From: a virus
Reading direction: 5' to 3' (one strand)
Length of the DNA: 46,411 bases
Virus record (IMG/VR): IMGVR_UViG_3300042326_001103
Span: 1 to 46,411 of that record
Numbering within the stretch: position 1 is the first letter of the stretch; each line of letters begins with the position of its first letter. The notes below the pieces were generated by a model. The model was given only the letters and a program-made list of their open reading frames with translations. It did not search any database and had not been told where the DNA came from. The position numbers and the translations under genes were made by a program. This document shows, piece after piece, positions 1-7,394 of the stretch.

Positions 1-190
1 CCGGCCGGATCCTGGTTCTGACCAGCTGCGAGTTGATCTCCGAGGGGTTCGATCTCCCCACGGTCAACGCGGCTATTCTTCTTCGGCCCACTCATTCGTT
101 GTCCATGCACTTGCAGCAGCTGGGTCGCGCTCTCAGACCCTACCCCGGCAAGACTCACGCTGTCATCCTCGACCACGTAGGAAACTGCCT
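1..190. repeat. Terminal redundancy, left copy
   Basis: Bases 1-190 match 46222-46411 base for base except position 128 (C here, T at 46349). The difference is at a third codon position (CGC/CGT, both Arg). The repeat lies inside the helicase gene, so it most likely reflects a circular or circularly permuted genome cut at an arbitrary point, giving a unit length of about 46,221 bases, rather than a physical terminal repeat. Confidence 0.95.
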
Positions 191-563
191 GCGTCACGGC
201 TTGGCCGAGCAGGACCGCGACTGGGATCTCGAAGGACGCGAGAAGCGCAAGGCCAAATCCAAGCCGGTCGAAACCAAGCAGTGTTCGAAGTGCTTCGCAA
301 TCTTTGCCGGCACCGCCTGCCCGCAGTGCGGATCCGAACGCGAGATCGCTCCTCGGGAGATCGACGAAGTCGATGGCGAGCTTCAGCGCCTGTCCATCGA
401 GGACATCGCCAAGAAGCGCGACGAACGCCGCGAGGAAGGAATGTGTCGGACTCTGGAAGATTTCCGTGCCCTTGCCGCACGGCGTGGCTACAAACCGGGA
501 TGGGCTTTCTTCCGCTGGAAAGCACGCTCCCGCAAGACCAGTCTACTTACCTCCATCCTGTGA
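1..563 (+). CDS. Superfamily 2 DNA/RNA helicase, C-terminal part (continues from 45402-46411)
   Basis: This is the 3' part of a DEAD/DEAH-like helicase whose first 284 codons lie at the right end of the window; joined across the redundancy the protein is 460 residues. The frame is open from base 3. It carries the helicase C-terminal motifs: SEGFDLP, then QQLGRALRP (motif VI with arginine fingers) and a VILDH strand. After the core comes a zinc-ribbon-like pair, CSKC and CPQC, at bases 276-330, then a charged helical tail. ATP-dependent unwinding or remodelling during replication or recombination is the expected role. The stop codon overlaps the next gene's GTG by GTGA, so the two are probably translationally coupled. 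An internal TTG at 33 is not a credible start because the upstream frame is clearly homologous helicase. Confidence 0.9.
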   Translation, partial: GRILVLTSCELISEGFDLPTVNAAILLRPTHSLSMHLQQLGRALRPYPGKTHAVILDHVGNCLRHGLAEQDRDWDLEGREKRKAKSKPVETKQCSKCFAIFAGTACPQCGSEREIAPREIDEVDGELQRLSIEDIAKKRDERREEGMCRTLEDFRALAARRGYKPGWAFFRWKARSRKTSLLTSIL

Positions 564-931
564 CAGAATCCGAACTCCAAGCCCTGATCCTCCGCGCCGC
601 TGGTTCCAAGCCCCACGTCCGCGTGTTCCGCAACCAGGTCGGCGAGGGTTACGTCGGCAAGGCCCTGCGCGATCCCGAAGGCGTCTTCCTGATGGACGCC
701 CGTCATGTCCGTATGGGCCTGTTCCCCGGGTCCGGCGACCTCATCGGCTGGCGCACCCTGACCGTTACGCCCGACATGGTCGGCAAACCGATCGCCCAAT
801 TCCTCTCCATCGAAGTCAAAACCCCCACCGGCAAGGTCCGGCCCGACCAGATCAACTGGCTCGACCAGATCAACGCCGCCGGCGGACTCGCCATCATCGC
901 CCGCTCAATCTCCGACACCGACAACCTGTGA
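560..931 (+). CDS. VRR-NUC domain nuclease
   Basis: A 123-residue protein starting at GTG 560, whose first bases overlap the helicase stop (GTGA). It consists almost entirely of a VRR-NUC fold, a small PD-(D/E)XK nuclease domain: GLFPGSGDLIGW provides the G-x-x-D-L aspartate, FLSIEVKTPTGK the E-x-K catalytic strand, and RPDQINWLDQI the conserved glutamine helix. Stand-alone VRR-NUC proteins are common in phage replication modules next to a helicase, where a branched-DNA (Holliday-junction or flap) nuclease role is suspected; the actual substrate here is not known. The longer upstream reading in this frame overlaps the helicase and is not used. It ends in another GTGA overlap with the next gene. 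Confidence 0.88.
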   Translation: MTESELQALILRAAGSKPHVRVFRNQVGEGYVGKALRDPEGVFLMDARHVRMGLFPGSGDLIGWRTLTVTPDMVGKPIAQFLSIEVKTPTGKVRPDQINWLDQINAAGGLAIIARSISDTDNL

Positions 932-1128
932 ACGATACCCCATTACCATCACCAGCAATCCTCACCCAGATGGCCACCCAGACCGTCCCTAAACACCTCT
1001 CTCCCGAGGCCACCTACCGCTTCTACGAGCGTCTCGGCATGCTCTGCGGCAGCAACCCGCCCACACCTGAACAACTCCAGACGGCCCTCCTTGAGGCCAA
1101 CGAATACGACCTGAACTCCGAGGACTGA
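928..1128 (+). CDS. Small protein of unknown function
   Basis: A 66-residue product if started at GTG 928, which overlaps the nuclease stop by GTGA; an ATG at 970 would give 52 residues. The core is acidic and helical (LSPEATYRFYERLGML, then LQTALLEANEYDLNSED). No domain is recognised. Position between the nuclease and the primase-helicase suggests a replication-associated or purely regulatory small protein. The coupled start is preferred because this phage uses NTGA junctions throughout. Confidence 0.6.
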   Translation: MNDTPLPSPAILTQMATQTVPKHLSPEATYRFYERLGMLCGSNPPTPEQLQTALLEANEYDLNSED

Positions 1129-1156
1129 CACCTCCTCACAACCCCTACAAGCACCC

Positions 1157-3370
1157 ATGGAACTCCACGAACTCGCGGACGCACTCGCTGTCCGCGTTGA
1201 AGAACTCTGCACGCAACTCCTCCCCGCTGGCCGCCGCATCGGCACCCAGTGGATCGTCGGCAACGTCTTCGGCGACGCCGGCGACTCTCTGTACGTCGAA
1301 CTCCAAGGCCCCAAGCAGGGCCTCTGGTACGACCACGCCGCTGGTGAGGGTGGCGATCTCCTGGCCCTCGTCGCCCAGAACCAGACGCTACCCATCGGCC
1401 GGGCAGCCGCCTGGGCTCGCCAATTCCTCGGTATCCGCGACGATTACCAGCCCACCCAGCGCTCGTTCGATCCCCTCAAGCACGGCCACCGCAACGACGC
1501 CTCCCAGCCGTACCGCTACGGCACCGCCGCCTGGCCCTACCACAACTCGGACGGCACGATCCACGCCTACGTCGTCCGGTTCGACCTCCCGGACGGTTCC
1601 AAGGACGTCCGCCCCCTCCGGCTCCTCCCGCCCGAAAACCAACTCCCCGACCCACTCAACCCACGCCACTGGCGCTGGAAGGGCTGGCCCAACCCCGACC
1701 CGGTCCCTCTCTTCAACCTCCACGTCCTGGCCCGCCGCCCGAACGACCCCGTCCTCATCGTAGAGGGCGAGAAAACCGCTGTCGCCGCTTCCAAGCTCTT
1801 CCCGTCCCACGTCGTCATCACCTGGCAGGGCGGCTCCAAGCGGGTCGGCCGTGCGGTCCTCGATCCCCTGCTGACACGCGCCACCCCGATCATCCTGTGG
1901 CCCGACCACGACAAACCCGGCCGGGACGCCATGGTCTACCTGAAAGCCCGCCTGCCAGCCGCCCGCGTCGTCACCCTCCCGTCCTCCCTCCCCGACGGCT
2001 GGGACCTCGCTGACCCCATCCCCCCTGACGTTTCCATCCAGGGCCTCCTCGACGCCGCTGGCGACCTGCCACGCCCGGTTCCCGCTCAACCGGCGCCCGC
2101 ATCTCAAAACCCGCTCGACGACCTCCATTACGACCCGAACTCCGGCCAGTGGTGGACCCGAAACGCCTGGGGCGATTACGCCCAGATCAACGGCGAGCGT
2201 GTCCGTACCCTCTTCACCGAGTCTGGCGTCTCCCCCACCAAGGACCAGACCAGCGCCTCCGACGTGGACCGCGAACTCCTCCGCCGCACCCGGGACACCC
2301 GGATCCGCTATGCCGGCTCCGTCGCTGGTCACCGCGCCGGTCTCTACGGCAACATCCTGGTCACCGAATCCGTCGCTCCCCTCCCCGCTGTCCCCGGCGA
2401 CTGCGCCCGCATCCAGACCTACCTCCACAACCTCCTCGACCAGAACGACGACCAGTACTGGCGCCTCATCTTCTGGCTGGCGCTCCGTCGCCGCGCTGTC
2501 CTCACCAACACCTGGCGAGCTTCGCAAGCCCTCGCCCTCGTCGGCCCCGCCGCGTGCGGCAAGTCCTTCGTGCAGGCTGCCGTCATCACCCGGCTCCTCG
2601 GCGGCCGCATCGCCAAGCCCTACCGCTACATGTCCGGCGCCACCGAGTTCAACGGCGACCTCTTCGCCTCCGAACACCTCTGCATCTCCGACGAGGCACC
2701 CGGCCGCGATATCCACTCCCGGCGCTCCCTGGGCTCGCACATCAAATCCATGCTGTTCGACATCGACCAGTCCTGCCACCCCAAGAACCGCCAAGCCGTC
2801 ACCCTCCGCCCCATCTGGGCCATGTCCATCTCCCTCAACGACGAGCCCGAGAACCTCCAGGTCCTCCCGCCTCTCGACCCATCCCTAATGGACAAACTTA
2901 TCATCCTGCGCTGCGTCCGCCATCAACTCCCCTGGCCCGGCCCCGAAATCGAAGTCCTCCGCAACATCATCGACACCGAACTGCCAGCCTTCGCCCACTA
3001 CCTCGACGGCCTTACCGTGCCTGACCACCTCATCGAACCCCGCTGCGGCCTCAAGGCCTACCAGCACCCGGCCATCCTCGAAGAACTCATGCAGCTGTCG
3101 CCCGAGCACCAACTCATCGGCCTCATCGACACCGTGATCTTCGAGAACGAATTCCTCACCTGGCGAGGCACCGCCTCGGACCTGGAAACCGCTTTACGTG
3201 ACTCCAAGTATTCCCGCGAGGCCGACCGCCTCTTCCGCTTCAATACCGCGTGCGGCGTCTACCTCGCACGGCTCCATGAGCAGGATCCGGAGCGCATCAA
3301 GAAAACCAAGACCAACGGGAAGGTGAAGTGGTCCATCACGCCGCCTCAAAAATCCGCAGCCTTGGATTGA
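1157..3370 (+). CDS. Primase-helicase (TOPRIM primase fused to superfamily 3-like helicase)
   Basis: A 737-residue two-part replication protein. The N-terminal 100 residues (GLWYDHAAGEGGDLLALVAQ) look like the region that precedes TOPRIM domains in phage primases. The TOPRIM core is VEGEKT at residues 202-207 and DHDKPG at 250-255, the acidic metal-binding motifs of DnaG-type primases. The C-terminal helicase part has a Walker A loop, GPAACGKS, at 463-470 and an acidic SDEAPGRD stretch, resembling the P4/D5-like ATPases (DUF5906 type) fused to primases. It should open DNA and synthesise primers for a host polymerase, since no phage polymerase is visible. No classical zinc-finger cysteines are seen at the N terminus. 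The stop codon is embedded in the TTGACG box of the downstream promoter candidate. Confidence 0.9.
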   Translation: MELHELADALAVRVEELCTQLLPAGRRIGTQWIVGNVFGDAGDSLYVELQGPKQGLWYDHAAGEGGDLLALVAQNQTLPIGRAAAWARQFLGIRDDYQPTQRSFDPLKHGHRNDASQPYRYGTAAWPYHNSDGTIHAYVVRFDLPDGSKDVRPLRLLPPENQLPDPLNPRHWRWKGWPNPDPVPLFNLHVLARRPNDPVLIVEGEKTAVAASKLFPSHVVITWQGGSKRVGRAVLDPLLTRATPIILWPDHDKPGRDAMVYLKARLPAARVVTLPSSLPDGWDLADPIPPDVSIQGLLDAAGDLPRPVPAQPAPASQNPLDDLHYDPNSGQWWTRNAWGDYAQINGERVRTLFTESGVSPTKDQTSASDVDRELLRRTRDTRIRYAGSVAGHRAGLYGNILVTESVAPLPAVPGDCARIQTYLHNLLDQNDDQYWRLIFWLALRRRAVLTNTWRASQALALVGPAACGKSFVQAAVITRLLGGRIAKPYRYMSGATEFNGDLFASEHLCISDEAPGRDIHSRRSLGSHIKSMLFDIDQSCHPKNRQAVTLRPIWAMSISLNDEPENLQVLPPLDPSLMDKLIILRCVRHQLPWPGPEIEVLRNIIDTELPAFAHYLDGLTVPDHLIEPRCGLKAYQHPAILEELMQLSPEHQLIGLIDTVIFENEFLTWRGTASDLETALRDSKYSREADRLFRFNTACGVYLARLHEQDPERIKKTKTNGKVKWSITPPQKSAALD

Positions 3371-3403
3371 CGCAATCGCATCAACGTGTCATCGTTCTGA
3401 CGC
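3367..3403 (+). promoter_or_regulatory. Promoter candidate with -10 abutting the ATG
   Basis: TTGACG at 3367-3372, a 17-base spacer, CATCGT at 3390-3395, then 8 bases (TCTGACGC) and the ATG at 3404. A second TGACGC box ends right at the start codon. The spacing is ideal for a sigma-70 type promoter but the -10 is weak. The same layout occurs upstream of recT. A transcript starting 6-8 bases after the -10 would be nearly leaderless. Confidence 0.4.
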
Positions 3404-3823
3404 ATGAATGCAAAAACCATACTACGTAACATGAAACCCGGGGATCAGGTACGCGTCTCTGACGCACTGGTTTCCGAATCCGAACGAATGGGTGGATTCG
3501 CGGTCGATGGCAACTACCTCGTCTGCGTGAACGACCCGAAACGCAACAACGCGCCCATCATCTTCGGCGCCGACGGTTACCGGAAGGGATTCAGCTGGAT
3601 CAAAAACCTACCGCCTGTCGGGTGGACCGGAACGACCAGCGAACTCAAGGCGGCCGTTGGTGACGCTGAAACACTCACCTCCTTCGGTCGTCGTCTCCGC
3701 ATCTTCAATGAATCCACTGGATGCCTGGACCGAATGACCAAGTGCTCGACCCGCCCATGGCGCGTCAAGGAACATCCGGAGGATTACGACCTCTTCGACA
3801 CCTTCATCAAGGATCCCCAATGA
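3404..3823 (+). CDS. Protein of unknown function (139 aa)
   Basis: A soluble 139-residue protein not recognised as a family member. The N terminus (MNAKTILRNMKPGDQVRV) resembles a small beta-rich opening; the rest is mixed with several aromatic residues (WIKNLPPVGWTG). There is no membrane segment or signal peptide. It has its own promoter candidate directly upstream and overlaps the next gene by ATGA, so the two form a pair that ends at the terminator at 4204. Confidence 0.65.
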   Translation: MNAKTILRNMKPGDQVRVSDALVSESERMGGFAVDGNYLVCVNDPKRNNAPIIFGADGYRKGFSWIKNLPPVGWTGTTSELKAAVGDAETLTSFGRRLRIFNESTGCLDRMTKCSTRPWRVKEHPEDYDLFDTFIKDPQ

Positions 3824-4188
3824 ACATCCTCACTCGACTCATGCGCCTGCGAAGAGGCGACATCATTCATCGCGACGCAAACGATCCTGCCGTCTGGGAG
3901 AAGGCAGTCGCCTTAGCCAAGCTGATGCCTCACCTGAAGATCACGGAGTTCATCATCACTCCGATGCACAGCCACAAGAAAACCAACCTCGTCGTATCAA
4001 ACCCGCAAGACCAGATCACTCTTCCAATTCCAGGTTGCTACACCCTTCGAGACATCTGGCATCATCAATCAGAACCTAGACCTGAGTTTTTTGCGTTCGC
4101 ATCGCACTTCGGCTTCTTCTCCAAACGAAACCCGCATCTGGTGAAGAAAAAGAGATCAAAAACCGGAGTCACGTGGGTTATCCTGTAA
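3820..4188 (+). CDS. Protein of unknown function (122 aa)
   Basis: The start at ATG 3820 overlaps the previous stop (ATGA), which is why a longer upstream reading was not used. The product is basic, with a KKKRSKTG tail and several histidines and aromatic residues (RDIWHHQSE, FFAFASHFGFF). No domain is recognised. It is the last gene before the strong terminator, so it closes the replication operon. The local base composition is more AT-rich than in the primase gene. Confidence 0.65.
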   Translation: MNILTRLMRLRRGDIIHRDANDPAVWEKAVALAKLMPHLKITEFIITPMHSHKKTNLVVSNPQDQITLPIPGCYTLRDIWHHQSEPRPEFFAFASHFGFFSKRNPHLVKKKRSKTGVTWVIL

Positions 4189-4203
4189 ACTCGAAAACGT
4201 ACA

Positions 4204-4229
4204 CCCCCTTTTCAAAGGGGGCTTTTTTT
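4204..4229 (+). terminator. Rho-independent terminator
   Basis: CCCCCTTTTCAAAGGGGG (stem 4204-4221, 7 bp with a 4-base loop) followed by C and seven Ts. It lies 15 bases after the stop of the gene ending at 4188 and is a textbook intrinsic terminator for the plus-strand replication operon. Confidence 0.9.
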
Positions 4230-4511
4230 ATGGTAAATGGGGGATTTCAGCCCCCCCTCCTACTGCGTTTGACCCGCATAAACAGGGCTTCAAATCGATG
4301 TTTCTGGAAAATAGAGGGGGGGTATGGGATTCCTGGACTCCTTTATGGCTGCCCTATGCACGATGTTGTGTGGCTTGGTTCTGAAGCGGCGCTGCACATA
4401 AACCTGCACTGGGGAACCATTAAAGCATGGTTTAGTTCTATTACCCTCTACTAAGAGAACAGAAAAGCCTAAGGATCAGGGCAAAAACGCAGGGTGAGGA
4501 TCTGGAGATAC

Positions 4512-4532
4512 CCCTATGGTATCCCTATGGTA
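4512..4532 (+). repeat. Tandem 10-base direct repeat CCCTATGGTA
   Basis: CCCTATGGTA occurs at 4512-4521 and again at 4523-4532, separated by one base (11-base period, about one helical turn). It could be a small iteron-like protein-binding site in the non-coding region. Confidence 0.6.
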
Positions 4533-4708
4533 GCCCCTTGTGGTAAAGCGTTCTATGTCGGTTTGGAAAATGGCCTAGGTATTGGAGAGGGGGTCCCATG
4601 CAAACTGGTCGTCGGCCCGGGCCCCCACCCCCGGCACCCCGTGGGGACGGTCCCGCGCCAAAGGAATCCCTTAAACGTGCCCGCGCCCGCGCCCGCCCTC
4701 AAGGCACC

Positions 4709-4812
4709 GTGCTAGCACGTCGGCCCTTGGTGCTGGTCGGTGCTAGCAGTCGGATTAGCGCCGGGGGTCGGGGTCGGGGTCCGCGATCAGGGCGACGGGG
4801 TCCGGTGCTAGC
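4709..4812. repeat. Cluster of three palindromic GTGCTAGCA boxes
   Basis: GTGCTAGCAC at 4709-4718, and GGTGCTAGCA copies with GCTAGC at 4742-4747 and 4807-4812. The core GCTAGC is palindromic. GCTAGC occurs elsewhere in the genome at roughly chance frequency, so only the local clustering within 104 non-coding bases is notable. Confidence 0.55.
4763..4800 (+). other. G-run tract with quadruplex potential
   Basis: Plus-strand G-runs at 4763-4767, 4770-4773, 4776-4779, 4790-4792 and 4797-4800, with TC dinucleotides between the first three. This fits the general pattern for a four-run G-quadruplex, lying between two of the GCTAGC boxes. Confidence 0.45.
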
Positions 4813-4820
4813 ATCCCGGG

Positions 4821-5159
4821 TCAACCGAGATCCGGAGGGGGGCCGGCGGGGCTCACGTCCAAGATCGGGGCGGAGGGTTTTCCTTTTCCAGCGGCGGCGG
4901 GGCGGCGGGGGATCCCGAGAAGGTCAATCAGCTGGTCTTGCAAGGTGACCATGGCCCGGGCGGCGGAGATTCGTTCCTCGGCAGGGGCGGCGGGGTTTTC
5001 GACCAGTTCGCCCATCGTCTCGGCAGAGCGCCTAAGCCTGAGCACCATTTGCCCGGGCAAGGTGGCCCGAGCGATCCCCACAACCGCCTGACTCCGCGCC
5101 GCTCTTCTGGTCAACGTCCGGTGGTTCACCTCGGGCAGTTTATTTTCCAACGTCGGCAT
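4821..5159 (-). CDS. Protein of unknown function (about 112 aa), minus-strand orphan
   Basis: A lone minus-strand gene among plus-strand ones. The preferred start, MPTLENKLPEVNHR, is at 5159; an ATG five codons upstream (5174) is also possible. The protein is rich in Arg/Ala/Leu helices (ERISAARAMVTLQDQLIDLLG) and ends in a Pro/Gly-rich tail (SPAGPPPDLG). The APAEERISAARAMVTL segment recalls helical stretches in small terminase or regulator proteins, but no helix-turn-helix is clear. Its transcription would run into the GC-rich control region. A control-region regulator or small terminase are possibilities only. Confidence 0.55.
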   Translation of the reverse strand: MPTLENKLPEVNHRTLTRRAARSQAVVGIARATLPGQMVLRLRRSAETMGELVENPAAPAEERISAARAMVTLQDQLIDLLGIPRRPAAAGKGKPSAPILDVSPAGPPPDLG

Positions 5160-5236
5160 GGCATGACAGTGCATGACAGCACCCCAATTTCAACCAATGT
5201 TTACCGAGGTTTTTCGTAAAATCTCACACTGAGGGA

Positions 5237-5259
5237 TTGACGCATAAACCGCTTTATGC
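5237..5259 (+). promoter_or_regulatory. TTGACG box fused to an inverted repeat (operator candidate)
   Basis: TTGACG at 5237-5242 runs directly into a perfect inverted repeat, GCATAAA-CCGC-TTTATGC (5242-5259). It precedes the small membrane-peptide gene (ATG 5279) and the AAA+ module. No good -10 is seen at 17 bases, so the promoter is uncertain, but a -35 box next to a dyad is a common operator layout. Confidence 0.45.
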
Positions 5260-5278
5260 AAGACTACGGCTCCACGGT

Positions 5279-5392
5279 ATGAAAAACGAAACGAAACAAC
5301 GACTGAAAACGGTGGCAATCGCGGCCCTGATCGTCACCGCCATCCTGATCCTTGGCCAGATGGAACAAGCGGCCGGCCTTCCGAATCACTGA
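5279..5392 (+). CDS. 37-residue single-pass membrane peptide
   Basis: ATG 5279 to TGA 5392 encodes 37 residues: a basic start (MKNETKQRLK), a continuous hydrophobic helix (TVAIAALIVTAILILG, residues about 11-26) and a short polar end. It is probably anchored in the inner membrane with the N terminus inside. It stands between an operator-like dyad and the AAA+ gene, 20 bases upstream of the latter. There is no strong ribosome-binding site. It could be a membrane anchor, a small toxin-like or holin-like peptide, or superinfection factor; nothing in the sequence decides. Confidence 0.6.
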   Translation: MKNETKQRLKTVAIAALIVTAILILGQMEQAAGLPNH

Positions 5393-5412
5393 ACCCTAAA
5401 CACTGACAACCG

Positions 5413-6480
5413 ATGAATTACGACACTATGACCGTTCAAGACCTCCGCACCGCTTGCCGGGAGCGGGGGATCGGCTCCGGCACCCTGATCGCCGGCGCTT
5501 CCAAGGCTACGCTGGTTGAGGCTCTGACCTCGGGCCGCTGGCCGCAATCTGCCGGGCCTTCCCCAGATGCCGCTCAGGCGCTGGCTCAGGCGCTGGCCCT
5601 GATGATGCCGAAGCAGGGGATCGATGAAGACGCCGTGCGGCGGATCGTTCGCGAGGAAGTGCCCGCGCCGCGTGAAATCACGGTCCGGATTGACGGTGCC
5701 CCGGCCGTGACGATCGGCCGCCAGCACTGCCGTTTCCCCCTGCTGCTCTCGGGGGTTGCCGCTGGCGTCCACCTGTTGCTGGTTGGCCCGGCCGGGACCG
5801 GGAAGACTTCGGCAGCTGCCGCGACGGCGAAGGCCCTCGGGATTCCGTTTGAAGCTGTCAGCGTGGGCCCCCAGACGTCCAAGGCGGACCTGCTGGGGTT
5901 CGTTGACGCTGGCGGGACGTTTCACGACACTCCGTTGGTCCGGGCGTACCGCGACGGCGGGCTGTTCCTGATCGATGAGATGGACGCCGGGCACCCGGGA
6001 GTTCTCACGACGCTGAACGCCGCACTGGCGGGCGACTGGTTGAGCACGCCGGCCGGCATGATCCCGAAGCACGCCGGGTTCCGGTGCGTGGCATCGGCGA
6101 ACACGTGGGGCTCCGGGGCCTCCCGGGAATACGTGGGGCGGAACCCGCTGGACGCCGCGACGCTGGACCGGTTCGGCGCTGTCGCGTGGCCGCTGGATGA
6201 GAGCCTCGAAGCGGCGATGGTGGGCGTGCCTGAACCCGAGACGGCGTTTGACCTCGGGGCCGGCGGGACGATGGATGCGGCCGCGTGGCTCGCCCGGGTC
6301 CGGTCCGTGCGGGCGAGCGTTGAGAAGCAGCAGGTGCGGGCGGTGATTTCGCCCCGGGCCGCGAAGGCCGGCGTGGCGCTGTTCGCCGCCGGGTGGGGCC
6401 GGCAGTGGGTGGAGGAAGCGATCCTCTGGCGCGGCATGGCGGCCGATGCCCGGGCCCGCGTGGAAGGGGGTGCCAAGTGA
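5413..6480 (+). CDS. MoxR/CobS-like AAA+ ATPase with SAP-like N terminus
   Basis: A 355-residue ATPase. Residues about 6-37 (MTVQDLRTACRERGIG...SKATLVEAL) resemble a SAP-type helix-extended-loop-helix DNA-binding motif. The AAA+ domain has Walker A GPAGTGKT at 125-132, Walker B LFLIDE at 184-189, a sensor-1-like VASANTWGSG and an arginine-finger-like LDRFGAV, in the order seen in the AAA_5/MoxR/CobS group. These enzymes remodel client proteins, often with a von Willebrand A-type partner encoded next door. The gene overlaps the next one by GTGA, supporting an obligate pair. Codons are markedly GC-rich compared with the tail genes. Client and function in the phage are unknown. Confidence 0.85.
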   Translation: MNYDTMTVQDLRTACRERGIGSGTLIAGASKATLVEALTSGRWPQSAGPSPDAAQALAQALALMMPKQGIDEDAVRRIVREEVPAPREITVRIDGAPAVTIGRQHCRFPLLLSGVAAGVHLLLVGPAGTGKTSAAAATAKALGIPFEAVSVGPQTSKADLLGFVDAGGTFHDTPLVRAYRDGGLFLIDEMDAGHPGVLTTLNAALAGDWLSTPAGMIPKHAGFRCVASANTWGSGASREYVGRNPLDAATLDRFGAVAWPLDESLEAAMVGVPEPETAFDLGAGGTMDAAAWLARVRSVRASVEKQQVRAVISPRAAKAGVALFAAGWGRQWVEEAILWRGMAADARARVEGGAK

Positions 6481-7298
6481 GCCAGTGGACGCGAGTGGGG
6501 ACGACGGCGGACGGTCACGCTCACTGGGTCGCCCGGTGCGCGACGGCGGCGGAGTTCCTGAACCCGCCCGCCCGGCTCTCGGACTGCCGGGAATCCGAGG
6601 CGACGGATGATCCCCAGTGGCGCGGATCGGCGACCTACCTGCACGGGGAGGAACTGATCCGGGCTGGATGGCCCGATGGCGCGGCGAAGGCCCGGGAGAT
6701 GGCGGAGAAGCTGGACGGCGTGCTAGCGGCGGCCGCCCGGCAGGATGCGTTCCGGACCGAGTGGGACGTGGCCGGCGAAGAGCCAGACGTGGCCCGGTTT
6801 CTGGGTGGCGATCCCGAGTGCATGGCGGCCAGCGTGCCGGTGCCCGCCGAAGGCCCGGCCGGGACCGTGGTCCGGTTCGCCGTGAAAGGCGGCGGTTCGG
6901 CAATGGTTGCCGGCGAAGTATTCACGCGGGCGGCCGTCCTGATCGCGGCGGCCGTGGATCGCGCCGAAGCGGCCGGACGCCGGGCGGAGGTCTGGGTTTA
7001 CTACGCGGCGAAGTTCGGGCCTGAACTGGCGGAGACGTGGCACCTGCTGAAGGCGGCCGAGGATCCGCTGGACCTCCCGAGGATGGCCGCCGGGATGCAC
7101 CCGGCCGGGTTCCGTCGCATCGGGTGGCGCTGGCGGGAATCCCGGGCGTGCCTGAAAGAGTCGCACGGTTATGGGCGGAGCCAGACGACAGAACTGCCGG
7201 CAGAGCCCGGCGAGGTCCGACTGGACGCCGTGCAGGTTGGGCACCTGTTGCGGGGCACCGAGGCCGCTTGGCTGAAAGGGTTGGGGCTGAGTGCCTGA
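6477..7298 (+). CDS. AAA+ partner protein of unknown function
   Basis: A 273-residue protein from GTG 6477, overlapping the ATPase stop by GTGA. It resembles proteins of unknown function that accompany MoxR/CobS-like ATPases in other phages: an early aromatic motif (HGEELIRAGWPDGAAKA), a central FRTEWDVAGEEPDVARFLGG segment, then a Rossmann-like half with AGRRAEVWVYYAAK and LAETWHLLKAAEDPLD, reminiscent of a degenerate von Willebrand A fold. A metal-binding DxSxS motif was not found. Together with the ATPase it probably forms a chaperone-like or chelatase-like complex. The family assignment is from memory of such neighbourhoods and is moderate. Confidence 0.7.
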   Translation: MSQWTRVGTTADGHAHWVARCATAAEFLNPPARLSDCRESEATDDPQWRGSATYLHGEELIRAGWPDGAAKAREMAEKLDGVLAAAARQDAFRTEWDVAGEEPDVARFLGGDPECMAASVPVPAEGPAGTVVRFAVKGGGSAMVAGEVFTRAAVLIAAAVDRAEAAGRRAEVWVYYAAKFGPELAETWHLLKAAEDPLDLPRMAAGMHPAGFRRIGWRWRESRACLKESHGYGRSQTTELPAEPGEVRLDAVQVGHLLRGTEAAWLKGLGLSA

Positions 7299-7394
7299 GC
7301 AGAGCGCGGCCGGCCATTCGGGGCCTGCCCTCTCTGCCCAGAACGGGCCGACGGTTCCGGGCCGATCCCGGCAGGAAACACGACAGGAAAAACT

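Larger units (their letters stand above)
4230..4820. other. Non-coding, repeat-bearing regulatory or origin-like region
   Basis: No convincing gene is present over about 590 bases: open frames here either read through the terminator or have compositions unlike the other genes. The left part is AT-richer and contains AACCAT-TAAAGC-ATGGTT (inverted repeat, 4415-4432) and a tandem CCCTATGGTA pair (4512-4532). The right part is very GC-rich with Pro/Arg-like codon runs, G-runs and three GTGCTAGCA boxes. Such a mix is typical of a replication origin or control region, but no function is shown. Confidence 0.55.

Noticed and set aside
1388-2794. 468-codon antisense frame opposite the primase-helicase
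   Set aside because: Long antisense frames are expected in high-GC genes with strong third-position bias; its Gly/Val/Ala/Asp-rich composition has no domain and the sense strand has clear TOPRIM and Walker motifs.
4173-4948. Plus-strand open frames (4173-4454, 4494-4715, 4598-4948)
   Set aside because: They read through a strong terminator or are Arg/Pro/Gly-rich low-complexity frames over repeats and oppose the better minus-strand gene at 4821-5159. The one at 4598 has a purine-rich upstream sequence but no recognisable protein features.
5386-6903. 505-codon antisense frame opposite the AAA+ gene
   Set aside because: Arg/Pro/Gly-rich shadow of the AAA+ and partner genes with no protein-like motifs.
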